From assembly GCA_965223355.1 (NCBI GenBank), contig CBDCWE010000003.1:4464001-4528000 (forward strand): a DNA stretch of 64,000 nt, given 5' to 3'. This stretch comes from Tectiglobus sp965223355. GTDB lineage: Bacteria; Pseudomonadota; Alphaproteobacteria; Rhizobiales; Hyphomicrobiaceae. Position numbers and translations under genes: made by a program. The notes below the pieces were generated by a model. It made no database searches and was not told the DNA's origin. It worked only from the letters and a program-made list of their open reading frames with translations. Positions 42,835 through 51,561 of this stretch are shown piece after piece (positions within the stretch are counted from its first letter, which is position 1; every line of letters starts with the position of its first letter).

Positions 42835-43252
42835 GGCGCCATCACGCCGCGGTATTGGCGCCGGCGTGGACGTTGAACACGGCGCCGTCGTCGATGTCGC
42901 TGGGCCAGCCGTTGTTATCGTCGTGGGCTGCGTGCTGACGCGGACACCCGCCAGGCCGGCAACGTGATGGTCGCCGAACAGCGAGCGCGTGCAGCTGCCG
43001 ACGGCGTGACCGGCGGCCGCCACCAGGGACTGGCACAAACCGCCACCGGGACTGGCACAAGAAGGCCTGACGGTTTGATCGCACTGCGACGATAAAACAG
43101 CCGATGGCTGTGATAAATCAGCAACCTTTACGTTGAAGTGTGGCGAATCATGCTGTGGATAGCGTGGAAAAGGCCTGCCCGCCACAGGCGCCGACCCGTC
43201 GCTGCCGCTTAGGCTTGACTTCAGCCTTTCACGTACCACTGCGGGGTTGAAC
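42835..43252 (+). other. 418-bp gap, no supported gene
   Basis: A minus-strand frame crosses this gap and the secreted-protein gene, but it is probably an antisense shadow. The pair GCCGCCACCAGGGACTGGCACAA and its neighbour share GGGACTGGCACAA twice (about 43026 and 43047). Nothing else was recognised. Confidence 0.4.
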
Positions 43253-43345
43253 ATGTCTAAGGCACTGGCACTATCTTTCGGATTGAGCGTGGGCATGACG
43301 CTGGGCGCAGTCTTGTGGGCTGCAGCGCTGGCTCTGTATTACTGA
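43253..43345 (+). CDS. 30-residue putative single-helix membrane peptide
   Basis: ATG to TGA encodes MSKALALSFGLSVGMTLGAV followed by LWAAALALYY, one hydrophobic helix with a Lys at the N-terminus. GCGGGG stands about eight bases upstream. It is free-standing between the secreted protein and the convergent LLM gene. It may be a genuine small protein or chance. Confidence 0.4.
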   Translation: MSKALALSFGLSVGMTLGAVLWAAALALYY

Positions 43346-43367
43346 AGCTCGCCATTACCGAAGCTCG

Positions 43368-44309
43368 TCAGGCGTTGAGTGAAGCTTTGATCTGCGCTGC
43401 CGTTGCGATATTGCGCGGATGATTGCCAATAATGCGCAGGCAAAGGTGCGTTGCACCGCCGTCAACGAAGCCGCGCAGCCACGCCAAGGCGCCCTCGGTG
43501 GCGCCACCATAACAGCCTTGATAGCGGCGGATGGCGGCGGCGGGCGCCATGTAATAACGTTCAAGATAGGAATCGAGTGCGGCGTTGGCGGCCGCCGCAT
43601 CATCATCGAGTGACAATGTTAGATAGGCCGCGCCGATGACCGCATCGGCACTGCGCCCCGCCATCGGCAGGTGCCCGCGCAGTTCTGCAAACTGGTCGGC
43701 CCACACCCGGGCATCGGTTGGCCCGGACGGAAACCAGCCGTCGAAATTTTTGGCACACCGTTCCAGCGCCGCCGAGACGCTGCCGCTGGCCCAGATCGGC
43801 GGTCCACCCGGGCGATGAGGTTTGGGGCCGATCACGATGTCTTTGAGCCGCCAGCGCCCGTCGTGATTGACGGTCTCGCCGTTCCACAGCCGCTTCCACA
43901 GCCGGATGCCTTCCATCATCCGCCCGACCCGCTTTTCGAACGCCACACCGACGGCATCGAATTCGGCGCGCACGGCAGCGATGTCCTGGCCGATCCCGAT
44001 CCCGACAATCAGGCGCCCTTCGCTGAGCTGATCGACGGTCGCCAGCTGCTGGGCGAGCACCACCGGGTTGCGCAGGATTGGCAGCAACACCGCCGTGCCG
44101 ATCTCGACCTTGGTGGTGCGTGCGCCAATCGCCGCCATCATCGTCAGCGGATCGTGGCGCGGCTTGCCGGTTACCGAATCACCAAGCCAAACCGAATCGA
44201 GACCCGCCGCCTCGGCCTGCACCGCCAAATCGACAATCGGGCGCGCGGCGTGCCGGCCGTCCATGACACCCTCGCGCGTTGGCAGCAGATAACCGATCTT
44301 GATCGTCAT
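43368..44309 (-). CDS. LLM-class flavin-dependent oxidoreductase
   Basis: 313 residues with the bacterial luciferase-like barrel: KIGYLLPTREGVMDG, AEAAGLDSVWLGDS, RTTKVEIGTAVLLPILRNPVVLAQQLATVD, GRLIVGIGIGQ and PPIWASGS. Members use FMN or F420 for monooxygenation or hydride transfer. F420-type annotations are common for this subgroup, but no F420 gene is nearby. Single gene. Confidence 0.88.
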   Translation of the reverse strand: MTIKIGYLLPTREGVMDGRHAARPIVDLAVQAEAAGLDSVWLGDSVTGKPRHDPLTMMAAIGARTTKVEIGTAVLLPILRNPVVLAQQLATVDQLSEGRLIVGIGIGQDIAAVRAEFDAVGVAFEKRVGRMMEGIRLWKRLWNGETVNHDGRWRLKDIVIGPKPHRPGGPPIWASGSVSAALERCAKNFDGWFPSGPTDARVWADQFAELRGHLPMAGRSADAVIGAAYLTLSLDDDAAAANAALDSYLERYYMAPAAAIRRYQGCYGGATEGALAWLRGFVDGGATHLCLRIIGNHPRNIATAAQIKASLNA

Positions 44310-44459
44310 GCGCAGACCTCCCCGAAACCGCCGGTTTTCTTTACTATCCCTAACGAACGCTCAATCCATAGCATGCAATTTGCGCAGCCTGCGCCAATTT
44401 CCGCCCCAATTCATCACCAACTATGCATAGGTTATAGAGCAGCACGACAGGCCGAGTGT

Positions 44460-44599
44460 TAGAGCAACCTGCCTTTATTCGGAATCGGAACGATCCCGAA
44501 TAAAGGCAGAAAGTTGCTCGCCTCCAAAGTGGCGATCATCTTTGTGCTTTAAGTTGGAACCGCAATAGCGGTTCCAACTTAAAGCACAAAGATGATCTA
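44460..44599 (-). repeat. MITE-1 copy 11 (full length, 140 bp, inverted)
   Basis: TAGAGCAACC to GATGATCTA, long form with both CTTTGTGC and GCACAAAG arms and one linker change (CTCCAAAG). It lies 65 bases upstream of the small membrane protein gene. Confidence 0.95.
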
Positions 44600-44663
44600 G
44601 CCAGACAGTTCGAAACCGAAGCGCCGAGGCCGGTTCGCCGCGGTCGGTTGGAAAGCCACGACG

Positions 44664-44891
44664 ATGTACTGGATCACGACGATAGCAATCATTGGTGGTG
44701 TGATGCTGGTGTTCGGACTTGCCGGGGCCGTCCTTGCCGGTATCAAGAACCGTGATATTTCGTTCTGGACCGCGTGGACCTTCCTGTTCCCGCCGTCAAT
44801 CATCGTGCTGCTGTTCCTTAGCAAGCACAAAGGCCGGCGCCCGCGGCGCACGACGCTCGATGAAGAAGACACGATGATGGATCACATCTAG
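44664..44891 (+). CDS. Small membrane protein
   Basis: 75 residues: helix 1 (ITTIAIIGGVMLVFGLAGAV), a short charged turn (GIKNRDISF), helix 2 (WTAWTFLFPPSIIVLLFL) and a basic-acidic tail (SKHKGRRPRRTTLDEED). No family recognised. The TAG stop (44889-44891) is the first three bases of the 277-bp element, so the tail may have been altered by insertion. Confidence 0.65.
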   Translation: MYWITTIAIIGGVMLVFGLAGAVLAGIKNRDISFWTAWTFLFPPSIIVLLFLSKHKGRRPRRTTLDEEDTMMDHI

Positions 44892-45166
44892 TGGTCTCAA
44901 TCACTTAAAATGACGCATTGAGATGCGCTGCCCTGGTTCGTGAGCAGGAAGGCATGCCAAAGCATAGCGTGCGCTATGATGCGCACGGCTGCCGCCCTCA
45001 ACGGGCCAGGGCGCACGCACCGACGGCGCTCAGATTTGGCTTGGTGCCAGCGTTGCGGCGGCCTTATGATACGCCAGCATCACTCACCGCGCCTTGGGGC
45101 CGTCGCGCCTTGGCACAGACCGCATCTGAGCGTCTGAATACGCTTTTTTTGGTGATTGAGACCACT
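44889..45166 (+). mobile_element. 277-bp non-coding element with terminal inverted repeats
   Basis: Starts TAGTGGTCTCAATCACTTA and ends TGATTGAGACCACT, giving about 15-16 bp terminal inverted repeats. The interior has no plausible coding frame but several short palindromes (GCATAGCGTGCGCTATG). The right half recurs at 41099-41223 and isolated ends recur at 2819, 33002 and 37341, so it is a repeat family, probably a non-autonomous element. Confidence 0.8.
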
Positions 45167-45476
45167 GGGCTGGCCGTTGCCATGACCAATCATACCGACA
45201 GTGAGCCGCCGGATTACCTGATGCGCAAGCAACGCGCGCGCGCAGGCTTGCGCATCATTGACGGGCCGGCCGGAGGGCCAGCCGGATTGGTGGCGTCGGT
45301 CCGTGCTGGCGTCACTGCCCGACACGCCGGAACAAGCACGGCATTCGTCACATATGCTTCGTCACATATGAAATGATTGCCTTCGAATGGCTCGAGCGCG
45401 GCGACGCGCCCGGGTTCAAACACGGTCAACCGGTGCTTTAATAGCATCGAAGTTAGCGCCCGGGAGCACAGACATC
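45166..45476 (+). other. 311-bp gap with a possible 64-residue frame
   Basis: A frame from ATG 45182 to 45376 encodes MTNHTDSEPPDYLMRKQRAR and an Ala/Gly-rich tail, but it lacks a ribosome-binding site. Two copies of TCGTCACATATG (about 45348 and 45360) form a short direct repeat. The 3' part should hold the promoter of the acyl-CoA dehydrogenase gene. Confidence 0.3.
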
Positions 45477-46676
45477 ATGCAGGACACTGCTAAAACCAAA
45501 GCCGGCTTCAAGTGGGATGACCCGTTTCTGCTCGAAGACCAGCTGACCGAAGAGGAACGCATGATCCGCGACACCGCGCACGACTATTGCCAGTCAAAGC
45601 TGCTGCCGCGGGTCAACAATGCCTATTTGAACGAGCACACAGACCGCGAAATCTTCAACGAAATGGGCGAACTGGGCTTGCTCGGCATCACCGTTCCCGA
45701 GGACTACGGCTGCGCCGGCGCCGGTTATGTCGCCTACGGCCTCGTCGCCCGCGAGATCGAGCGCGTCGATTCCGGTTATCGCTCGATGAACTCCGTGCAG
45801 TCGTCGTTGGTGATGTATCCGATCTTGACCTACGGCTCGGAACAGCAGCGCCGCAAGTTCCTGCCCAAGCTGGCGAGCGGTGAGTGGGTCGGTTGTTTCG
45901 GCCTGACCGAGCCTGACGCAGGTTCTGATCCCGGCAGTATGAAGACCCGCGCCGAGAAGGTTGCCGATGGCTATCGCCTGACCGGCTCGAAGATGTGGAT
46001 CTCGAATTCGCCGATTGCTGACGTGTTCATCGTCTGGGCAAAGTCCGCCGCGCACGACAATCGCATTCGCGGTTTCATCCTGGAAAAGGGCATGGCCGGT
46101 CTCAGCGCCCCCAAAATCGACGGCAAGCTCAGTCTGCGCGCATCGATCACCGGCGAAATTGTAATGGACGGCGTCGTTGTTCCGGAGGCCAACCTGCTGG
46201 TGAACGCCAGTGGCCTGTCCGGTCCCTTCGGCTGCCTCAACCGTGCCCGCTACGGCATATCCTGGGGCGCGATGGGGGCGGCTGAGGACTGCTGGCATCG
46301 CGCGCGTCAATACACCCTGGAGCGCAATCAATTCGGTCGGCCGCTGGCGCAGACCCAGCTTGTCCAGAAGAAGCTGGCGGACATGCAAACCGAGATCGCA
46401 CTCGGGTTGCAGAGCTCACTGCGGGTCGGCCGCTTGATGGACGAGCACCGCGAAGCGCCCGAGATGATCTCGATCGTCAAGCGCAATAACTGCGGCAAGG
46501 CGCTGGATATTGCCCGTCTCGCCAGGGATATGCACGGCGGCAACGGCATCCAGGCCGAGTACCACGTGATGCGCCATTTAACCAATCTGGAAACCGTCAA
46601 CACCTACGAAGGCACGCACGACGTGCATGCGTTGATCCTGGGGCGCGCGCAAACCGGATTACAGGCCTTCTTCTGA
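45477..46676 (+). CDS. gcdH: Glutaryl-CoA dehydrogenase-like acyl-CoA dehydrogenase
   Basis: 399 residues from the ATG at 45477. The GCDH-specific block DSGYRSMNSVQSSLVMYPI contains the Arg that binds the glutaryl carboxylate, followed by GCFGLTEPDAGSDPGSM and the catalytic Glu in NTYEGTHDVHALILG. FAD and ETF are needed. It should convert glutaryl-CoA to crotonyl-CoA in lysine/tryptophan or aromatic degradation. No acyl-CoA transferase or LysR gene accompanies it here, though both often do. Confidence 0.9.
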   Translation: MQDTAKTKAGFKWDDPFLLEDQLTEEERMIRDTAHDYCQSKLLPRVNNAYLNEHTDREIFNEMGELGLLGITVPEDYGCAGAGYVAYGLVAREIERVDSGYRSMNSVQSSLVMYPILTYGSEQQRRKFLPKLASGEWVGCFGLTEPDAGSDPGSMKTRAEKVADGYRLTGSKMWISNSPIADVFIVWAKSAAHDNRIRGFILEKGMAGLSAPKIDGKLSLRASITGEIVMDGVVVPEANLLVNASGLSGPFGCLNRARYGISWGAMGAAEDCWHRARQYTLERNQFGRPLAQTQLVQKKLADMQTEIALGLQSSLRVGRLMDEHREAPEMISIVKRNNCGKALDIARLARDMHGGNGIQAEYHVMRHLTNLETVNTYEGTHDVHALILGRAQTGLQAFF

Positions 46677-46911
46677 GCCATAATCCGCGGCACCGAGCTC
46701 TGTCAGTTGCATGCACCACACGACGCTGTCACACGACGGCAAACACTTTTCTAACAGTTGCATGATAGTCCTCTACGCATAGATGGCGATGGCCGTCCGG
46801 CGGCAAGCGCTTGGCGGTTATTTAATTGTGTGTGCGTATGTGCTTGACCCACAGTGTTACTGCAGGATCCCAAGTGCACCAGGCTGGTGCTGAGGGCTCA
46901 GTGACCGTCGA

Positions 46912-46960
46912 GGCACGGTGTCCCGTGCCGGTCCCTCATCGCACCATCATGAGGGACCGG
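46912..46960 (+). promoter_or_regulatory. Tandem hairpins masking the ribosome-binding site of the GtrA-GT2 gene
   Basis: A perfect 12-bp stem CCGGTCCCTCAT / ATGAGGGACCGG (46928-46939 with 46949-46960, 9-base loop) ends one base before the ATG at 46962 and contains the GAGGGA Shine-Dalgarno. A second stem GGCACGG/CCGTGCC (46912-46918 with 46923-46929) lies just upstream and overlaps the first by two bases. This is strong enough to limit initiation unless opened. Confidence 0.7.
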
Positions 46961-46961
46961 A

Positions 46962-48551
46962 ATGACCCGTGCACCTGCGGCGCCAGCAACGGATGATGCG
47001 GCAAACGATGCAACCGGCAACCCCGGTGGTCAGATCCGATCGGTTATCGATCTGTGGTCCGTGCCACGGGTCCGGGAGGCGGCCGGCTATCTTCAGGTGA
47101 GCATACTGGCAACCGTCTTCGATGTTGCCGTCTTCACCGCGTTGATGTTCAGCGGTTTGGTCTCCAGCACCGTTGCCGGTTCCACCAGCTATCTCGTTGC
47201 ACTGGTTGTTCACTATCTGATCGCCGTGCGCCTGGTATTCAAACCGGAGCGCACGGGAAAGAGCAGACGACGCCTCGCCATCGAATATATTGCCACCGGC
47301 TTTGTCGGCGTCTCAATCACGGCGGTTGCGATCTACACGCTGACGACCTATTTCGGCGTCTGGGCGTATGCGGCAAAGGCGGTCGGGATTGGCACCAGCT
47401 TTTTTGCGGTCTACGCGATGCGCTCGTTCCTGGTGTTTAAGCCGGATCCGGCAGCAGCAGCCGACGCCGACGCCCTGGCGGTGGCCGCGCAGGCCACATC
47501 GCGCGCGATGACCAATTACGAGTGCATTCGCCAGGAGCTCTCCAGCCGCAGCCACTTGAAGGTGACTAGCGGCCGCTCGATTGCCGTGTTGCTGCCTTGC
47601 CGTAATGAGGCAGCCGCGATCGCAGGCACGATTGCCGAATTCCGCAAGGCGCTGCCGACAGCGACGATCTACGTCTACGACAACAACTCCGAAGATCGCA
47701 CGAGCGAGATCGCGCGAGCGGCCGGCGCCGTCGTCCGGTTTGAAAGCTACCACGGCAAAGGTAACGTGGTTCGTCGGATGCTGGCCGATATCGACGCCGA
47801 CATCTACGTCCTCGCCGATGGTGATATGACGTACGATGCCTCGGCTGCGGGGTTCATGGTCGAACAGCTCGTCACCCAGAACCTCGACATGGTGGTCGGC
47901 ACCCGCGTTGCCGAAACCGACGCTGCCTTCCCGACCGGTCACCGGTTCGGCAACCGCCTGTTCAACATTGTCGTCAAGAACCTGTTCGGCAACCAGTTCA
48001 GCGATATCCTATCCGGCTACCGCGTCCTCTCGCGCCGGTTCGCCAAATCATTCCCGGCAGCCTCCAGCGGCTTTGAAATCGAAACCGAATTGTCTGTCCA
48101 CGCCCTCGACCTGCGTCTCCAGACCGTGGAGATCGCGCTGCATTACAAGGAGCGCCCGGCCAACACGGTGAGCAAGTTGCGCACCTATACCGACGGCATG
48201 CACATTCTGCTCACCATCGTCCGCATGTACCGCTGGCTCAGACCACGCCAATTCTACGGTAGCATTGGTGCGGTCTTCGCCATTGCATCGTTGGGGTTTG
48301 GTGCGATCGTCATCGTCGAATTCTGGATGACCGGCCGCGTGTCACGGCTGCCGACAGCGTTGCTCGCAACAGCACTCGGGCAACTGGCCATCCTCAGCCT
48401 GGCGATCGGCCTGATCCTCGAAGCAACCAGCCGTGGCCAGCGCGAAGTCCGGCGCATGCACTATCTCGATCTGCCAGCTCCGGCTGCTACCGAGGCGACA
48501 ACCGGGCACGCCGCAGCGCACCCGTCCACCCCGACCGCCGCAGCATCCTGA
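46962..48551 (+). CDS. GtrA-domain / family 2 glycosyltransferase fusion
   Basis: 529 residues. The N-terminal GtrA-like domain (about 40-165) has four hydrophobic helices and ends MRSFLVF. A GT2 domain (about 200-420) follows, with IAVLLPCRNEAAAIAGTI, YVYDNNSEDRTSEIA, LADGDMTYDA (DxD) and DILSGYRVLSRRF. Two more helices (about 430-485) and a Pro/Ala tail complete it. GtrA proteins are thought to flip polyprenyl-linked sugars, and DPM-like GT2 enzymes make those donors, so the fusion could couple both steps. First gene of a tight three-gene unit. Confidence 0.88.
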   Translation: MTRAPAAPATDDAANDATGNPGGQIRSVIDLWSVPRVREAAGYLQVSILATVFDVAVFTALMFSGLVSSTVAGSTSYLVALVVHYLIAVRLVFKPERTGKSRRRLAIEYIATGFVGVSITAVAIYTLTTYFGVWAYAAKAVGIGTSFFAVYAMRSFLVFKPDPAAAADADALAVAAQATSRAMTNYECIRQELSSRSHLKVTSGRSIAVLLPCRNEAAAIAGTIAEFRKALPTATIYVYDNNSEDRTSEIARAAGAVVRFESYHGKGNVVRRMLADIDADIYVLADGDMTYDASAAGFMVEQLVTQNLDMVVGTRVAETDAAFPTGHRFGNRLFNIVVKNLFGNQFSDILSGYRVLSRRFAKSFPAASSGFEIETELSVHALDLRLQTVEIALHYKERPANTVSKLRTYTDGMHILLTIVRMYRWLRPRQFYGSIGAVFAIASLGFGAIVIVEFWMTGRVSRLPTALLATALGQLAILSLAIGLILEATSRGQREVRRMHYLDLPAPAATEATTGHAAAHPSTPTAAAS

Positions 48552-48562
48552 CAGGAGCCGAC

Positions 48563-49258
48563 ATGTCGACCGATTACGTTGATACTCGCTACTACGAAAT
48601 CGCCCGGCCGCAATCACTCGCCGAGCGCATCGTGATCGCAGCCCGCGACCGCATCTACGATGATTTCATCGAGACCTGCCAGCCTGATGCAAGTTCGAAG
48701 ATCCTCGACATTGGCGTGTCGGACGTCATCACTGATGCAGCCAACGTTCTTGAGCGCCGCTATGCCCATCGCGCCAACATCACGGCCGCCGGCCTTGGCT
48801 CCGCCAGCGATTTCAAACGCGCGTTCAAAGACGTTGATTACGTCCAGATCAGCGCCGGACAGCCGCTACCCTTTGTGGATCGAAGCTTCGACATCGCAAC
48901 CTCTAATGCGGTTCTCGAACACGTCGGGAGTTGCGCTGCACAACGCCAGTTCATCGCCGAGCACATGCGTGTCGCTAAACGTGTTTTTATCACCGTCCCG
49001 CACCGCTTTTTCCCCGTCGAACACCACACGGCAATCCCGTTCTTGCACTGGACCGACACCAGCTTTGATCTGGCCTGCAGGGCGGCAGCCAAGACCAGCT
49101 GGGCCAATTCTGCCAATCTGATTTTGATGTCGCGCCGTCGCCTCCGGGACTGCGTTCCGCCGGGCGCCAATGCAGCAATCCGCTACACCGGCCTCAACCT
49201 TGGGCCCTTCAACTCGAATCTTGCGCTGATCATCGACCAAACCGAAAACGTCAAATAA
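48563..49258 (+). CDS. Class I SAM-dependent methyltransferase
   Basis: 231 residues, 11 bases after the GtrA-GT2 gene. SAM-binding core: ILDIGVSDVITDA (motif I), QISAGQPLPFVDRSFDIATSNAVLEHVG (motifs II-IV) and RVAKRVFITVPHRFFPVEHH. The His-rich HRFFPVEHHT stretch is common in methyltransferases beside glycosyltransferases. It probably methylates a glycolipid or sugar made by the operon; the acceptor is unknown. Confidence 0.85.
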   Translation: MSTDYVDTRYYEIARPQSLAERIVIAARDRIYDDFIETCQPDASSKILDIGVSDVITDAANVLERRYAHRANITAAGLGSASDFKRAFKDVDYVQISAGQPLPFVDRSFDIATSNAVLEHVGSCAAQRQFIAEHMRVAKRVFITVPHRFFPVEHHTAIPFLHWTDTSFDLACRAAAKTSWANSANLILMSRRRLRDCVPPGANAAIRYTGLNLGPFNSNLALIIDQTENVK

Positions 49259-49260
49259 TA

Positions 49261-50484
49261 ATGTACATGTCCCGCCTTGAACACGAACCCTGGACGCGAA
49301 ATGCGTTGCTGTTCGCCGTTTCCGGCATTGCCTTGTTCTTGCCGATTATCGTGGGCATCTATTGGCCCGCCGCCGGCCTTGTCGATGTCACCGGCCATCC
49401 CCTCGGTCGTGACTTTATCAATGTCTGGATCGGCCCGCAGATCGCAACCGACGAAGGCATTCACGCGCTGTTTGATCGCAAGGGCTATGCCGAGGCACTT
49501 GGCACCTATTTCGGCACGCCGCTGCCGTTTCATAGTTGGGGCTATCCCCTGTTCGTCCTGCCGTTCTATTGGCCGTTTGCGCAACTGCCCTATGGCCTGG
49601 CCCTCGCAATATGGACCATGGTGTTCGGGGCAGTATTTCTCTGGGCCGCAGCATCCCCTGTCGAACGAGGTCGAACAGCGCCGGCCATGTTGCTGATCGC
49701 GGTATCGCCGGCTGCAATAATTAATACGGTCGGCGGGCAGAACGGATTTATAACCGCCGCATTGCTGCTTGGCGGCATGCTGCTGGTCGATCGCCGACCA
49801 ATCGTGGCAGGCGTGTTGGTTGGACTGTTGATATTCAAACCCCACCTCGGTCTTTGCCTGCCCTTCGTTCTGATCGCACTTGGCGCTTGGCGCACATTCA
49901 TTGCGGCCTCCGTCACGGCGGCGTTTCTATTGCTTTATACCCTGCCGTTTATCGGGCTTGATCCGTGGCTGGCATACTTCGACAAGGTTGGTTCCTATCA
50001 AGCGCTAGTGCTGAAGCACTTCGATGGCTTCTATCCCAATATGATGGTGTCGATCACGGCCGGGTTGCGCTCAATGGAGATCGCCTACACGCCGGCGCTG
50101 GCCGTCCAATCGATCGTCTCGCTCGGCGTTTTGGTGGCAACCGTTGCGGCCGTGCGCCAGACCGAGGACGCCCCAACCCGGGCCTTCGTGGTTGCCGCCG
50201 CGACACCGCTCATTACCCCATATGCGTTCAACTACGATCTGACCGCATTGACCGCCGCCATCGCCTGGTTGCTGCTTTCACATCCGAACATGACGCACAA
50301 AACCCGACTGCTGTTGCTGATGGTGTGGCTTGTTCCGGTGTTGGTGATGATCCCCGCGATCCGCTTCACGGGGTTCCCACAGCTACTGTTGTTGGCAGCC
50401 TTTACGCTGGCCGTCACGCGCGCCTACGCCGGCCAGCTTGGTGGCGACCGGCGTACCGGCCCGCTCGCCACAGCAATGCCGTAA
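49261..50484 (+). CDS. Polytopic polyprenyl-dependent glycosyltransferase, GT87/DUF2029 type
   Basis: 407 residues, two bases after the methyltransferase. About ten hydrophobic helices. The first loop has GHPLGRDFINVWIGPQIA, with the Asp typical of GT-C enzymes, then PFHSWGYPLFVLPFYWPFAQLPYG and later GQNGFITAALLLGG. GT87 enzymes use polyprenyl-phosphate sugars as donors outside the membrane. This fits the donor-making and donor-flipping activities suggested for the first gene. Confidence 0.82.
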   Translation: MYMSRLEHEPWTRNALLFAVSGIALFLPIIVGIYWPAAGLVDVTGHPLGRDFINVWIGPQIATDEGIHALFDRKGYAEALGTYFGTPLPFHSWGYPLFVLPFYWPFAQLPYGLALAIWTMVFGAVFLWAAASPVERGRTAPAMLLIAVSPAAIINTVGGQNGFITAALLLGGMLLVDRRPIVAGVLVGLLIFKPHLGLCLPFVLIALGAWRTFIAASVTAAFLLLYTLPFIGLDPWLAYFDKVGSYQALVLKHFDGFYPNMMVSITAGLRSMEIAYTPALAVQSIVSLGVLVATVAAVRQTEDAPTRAFVVAAATPLITPYAFNYDLTALTAAIAWLLLSHPNMTHKTRLLLLMVWLVPVLVMIPAIRFTGFPQLLLLAAFTLAVTRAYAGQLGGDRRTGPLATAMP

Positions 50485-50541
50485 CGGCGCCTCGTCATTG
50501 CCGACCGGCTGCGGGCCTCGCCCACGTTCGCGCCGGCGCAC

Positions 50542-50943
50542 TCACTGACGGCGCAGTTCCTGGGCGACAATCGCCTGCATGATGATCGCTTCGGCATCAC
50601 GGTTGCTCAGTGCCGCCTGTCGTGGCGGTGGCGACATTGGCGCACCCCCATCACGTGGCGGCGGGCCGTAATTCGGGCTGAACGGTTCCCTGGGATCATC
50701 GGGCCCGCGGCCGCGGCGGCGCACTGGTGGTTGTTGGGCCGGTATTCCGTCGACCTCGATCTCGATCTTCGGAGGGCTCGCAACTGCAACCTGCATTTGC
50801 GCCTGATAAGTCCCGGAATAGGACGGATGGGTCGACGGCTTGGTCTGGGCACATGCGCCCAACATAAGCGCACTGACCACCATGACACGCGGCCACACAC
50901 ACCCATCGCCGTGCTTGCGCACCGCTGAACGCTGACAACTCAT
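50542..50943 (-). CDS. Small Pro-rich lipoprotein
   Basis: 133 residues from an ATG with GGAG upstream. The signal ends in the lipobox LMLGAC, with Cys as the lipidation site. The mature part has GTYQAQMQVAVASPPKIEIEVDG, then a Pro/Arg-rich stretch (QQPPVRRRGRGPDDP) and ends in a short helix (RDAEAIIMQAIVAQELRRQ). No family recognised. It is convergent with the glycosylation operon. Confidence 0.65.
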   Translation of the reverse strand: MSCQRSAVRKHGDGCVWPRVMVVSALMLGACAQTKPSTHPSYSGTYQAQMQVAVASPPKIEIEVDGIPAQQPPVRRRGRGPDDPREPFSPNYGPPPRDGGAPMSPPPRQAALSNRDAEAIIMQAIVAQELRRQ

Positions 50944-51561
50944 TTCACAAACTCCAACACGAGGTCCGAGATCATTTCCGCCGCAGCCGGGCCGACGCCG
51001 GTCCCGCGACAGCAGCAATGATCTCGACAAAGTTTGCGCGGCAGCTGTTAATTTGTCGTTTATAACCGTCGAAAAATAATACGTGGCGAAACCAATTCGT
51101 CATCATGAACGGTTGATGAACGGCCGCTTCAGCACCCGTTCAACGTTGCCGAGGCACTATCTATCAACCCTGAAATTCAACTCCCCCGGCGTGATCCCGG
51201 AAGGCGCAGTGCTCAGGGTCGCTGCGCCTTCACCCGGCCTCAGGCCGTCGACGCCGGATCAACACATCGATGCCCACCGGCCGCAGCCGGCGGCCTCGAT
51301 CGACGGGTTCACGGTTCCGGCTGCGTTTGCCATAGCGAACACGCCTGCGATCCGCCAACGGCCGGTCATCGACCGATGCAGATGCGCCGCCGGCCAATCC
51401 CGACAAGTCCCATGCCAACGGACCCCGTTTGATCGGTCGGGCCTGCTGCCGCGGTATCGCCGCCGCGATCACGTCAGGGTTTGATTTCCCTCTACGGGAA
51501 CATTAGGTTTGCCGCGACGGTTGCATGATCCATCAAAATCGACAAACCAGGAGGCAAGCCC
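50944..51561 (+). other. 618-bp gap before sodB, no supported gene
   Basis: Frames 51083-51484 (plus) and 51230-51472 (minus) overlap each other and show no motif. 51040-51090 is AT-rich, with AATAATACG. The leader just before sodB (51480-51561) is also less GC-rich and probably holds its promoter; CAGGAGG at 51549 is the ribosome site. Confidence 0.4.

Noticed and set aside
42283..43296. A 337-codon minus-strand frame across the small secreted protein and the following gap
   Set aside because: Low-complexity Thr/Pro/Arg composition, no signal or domain, and antisense to a gene with a clean signal peptide.
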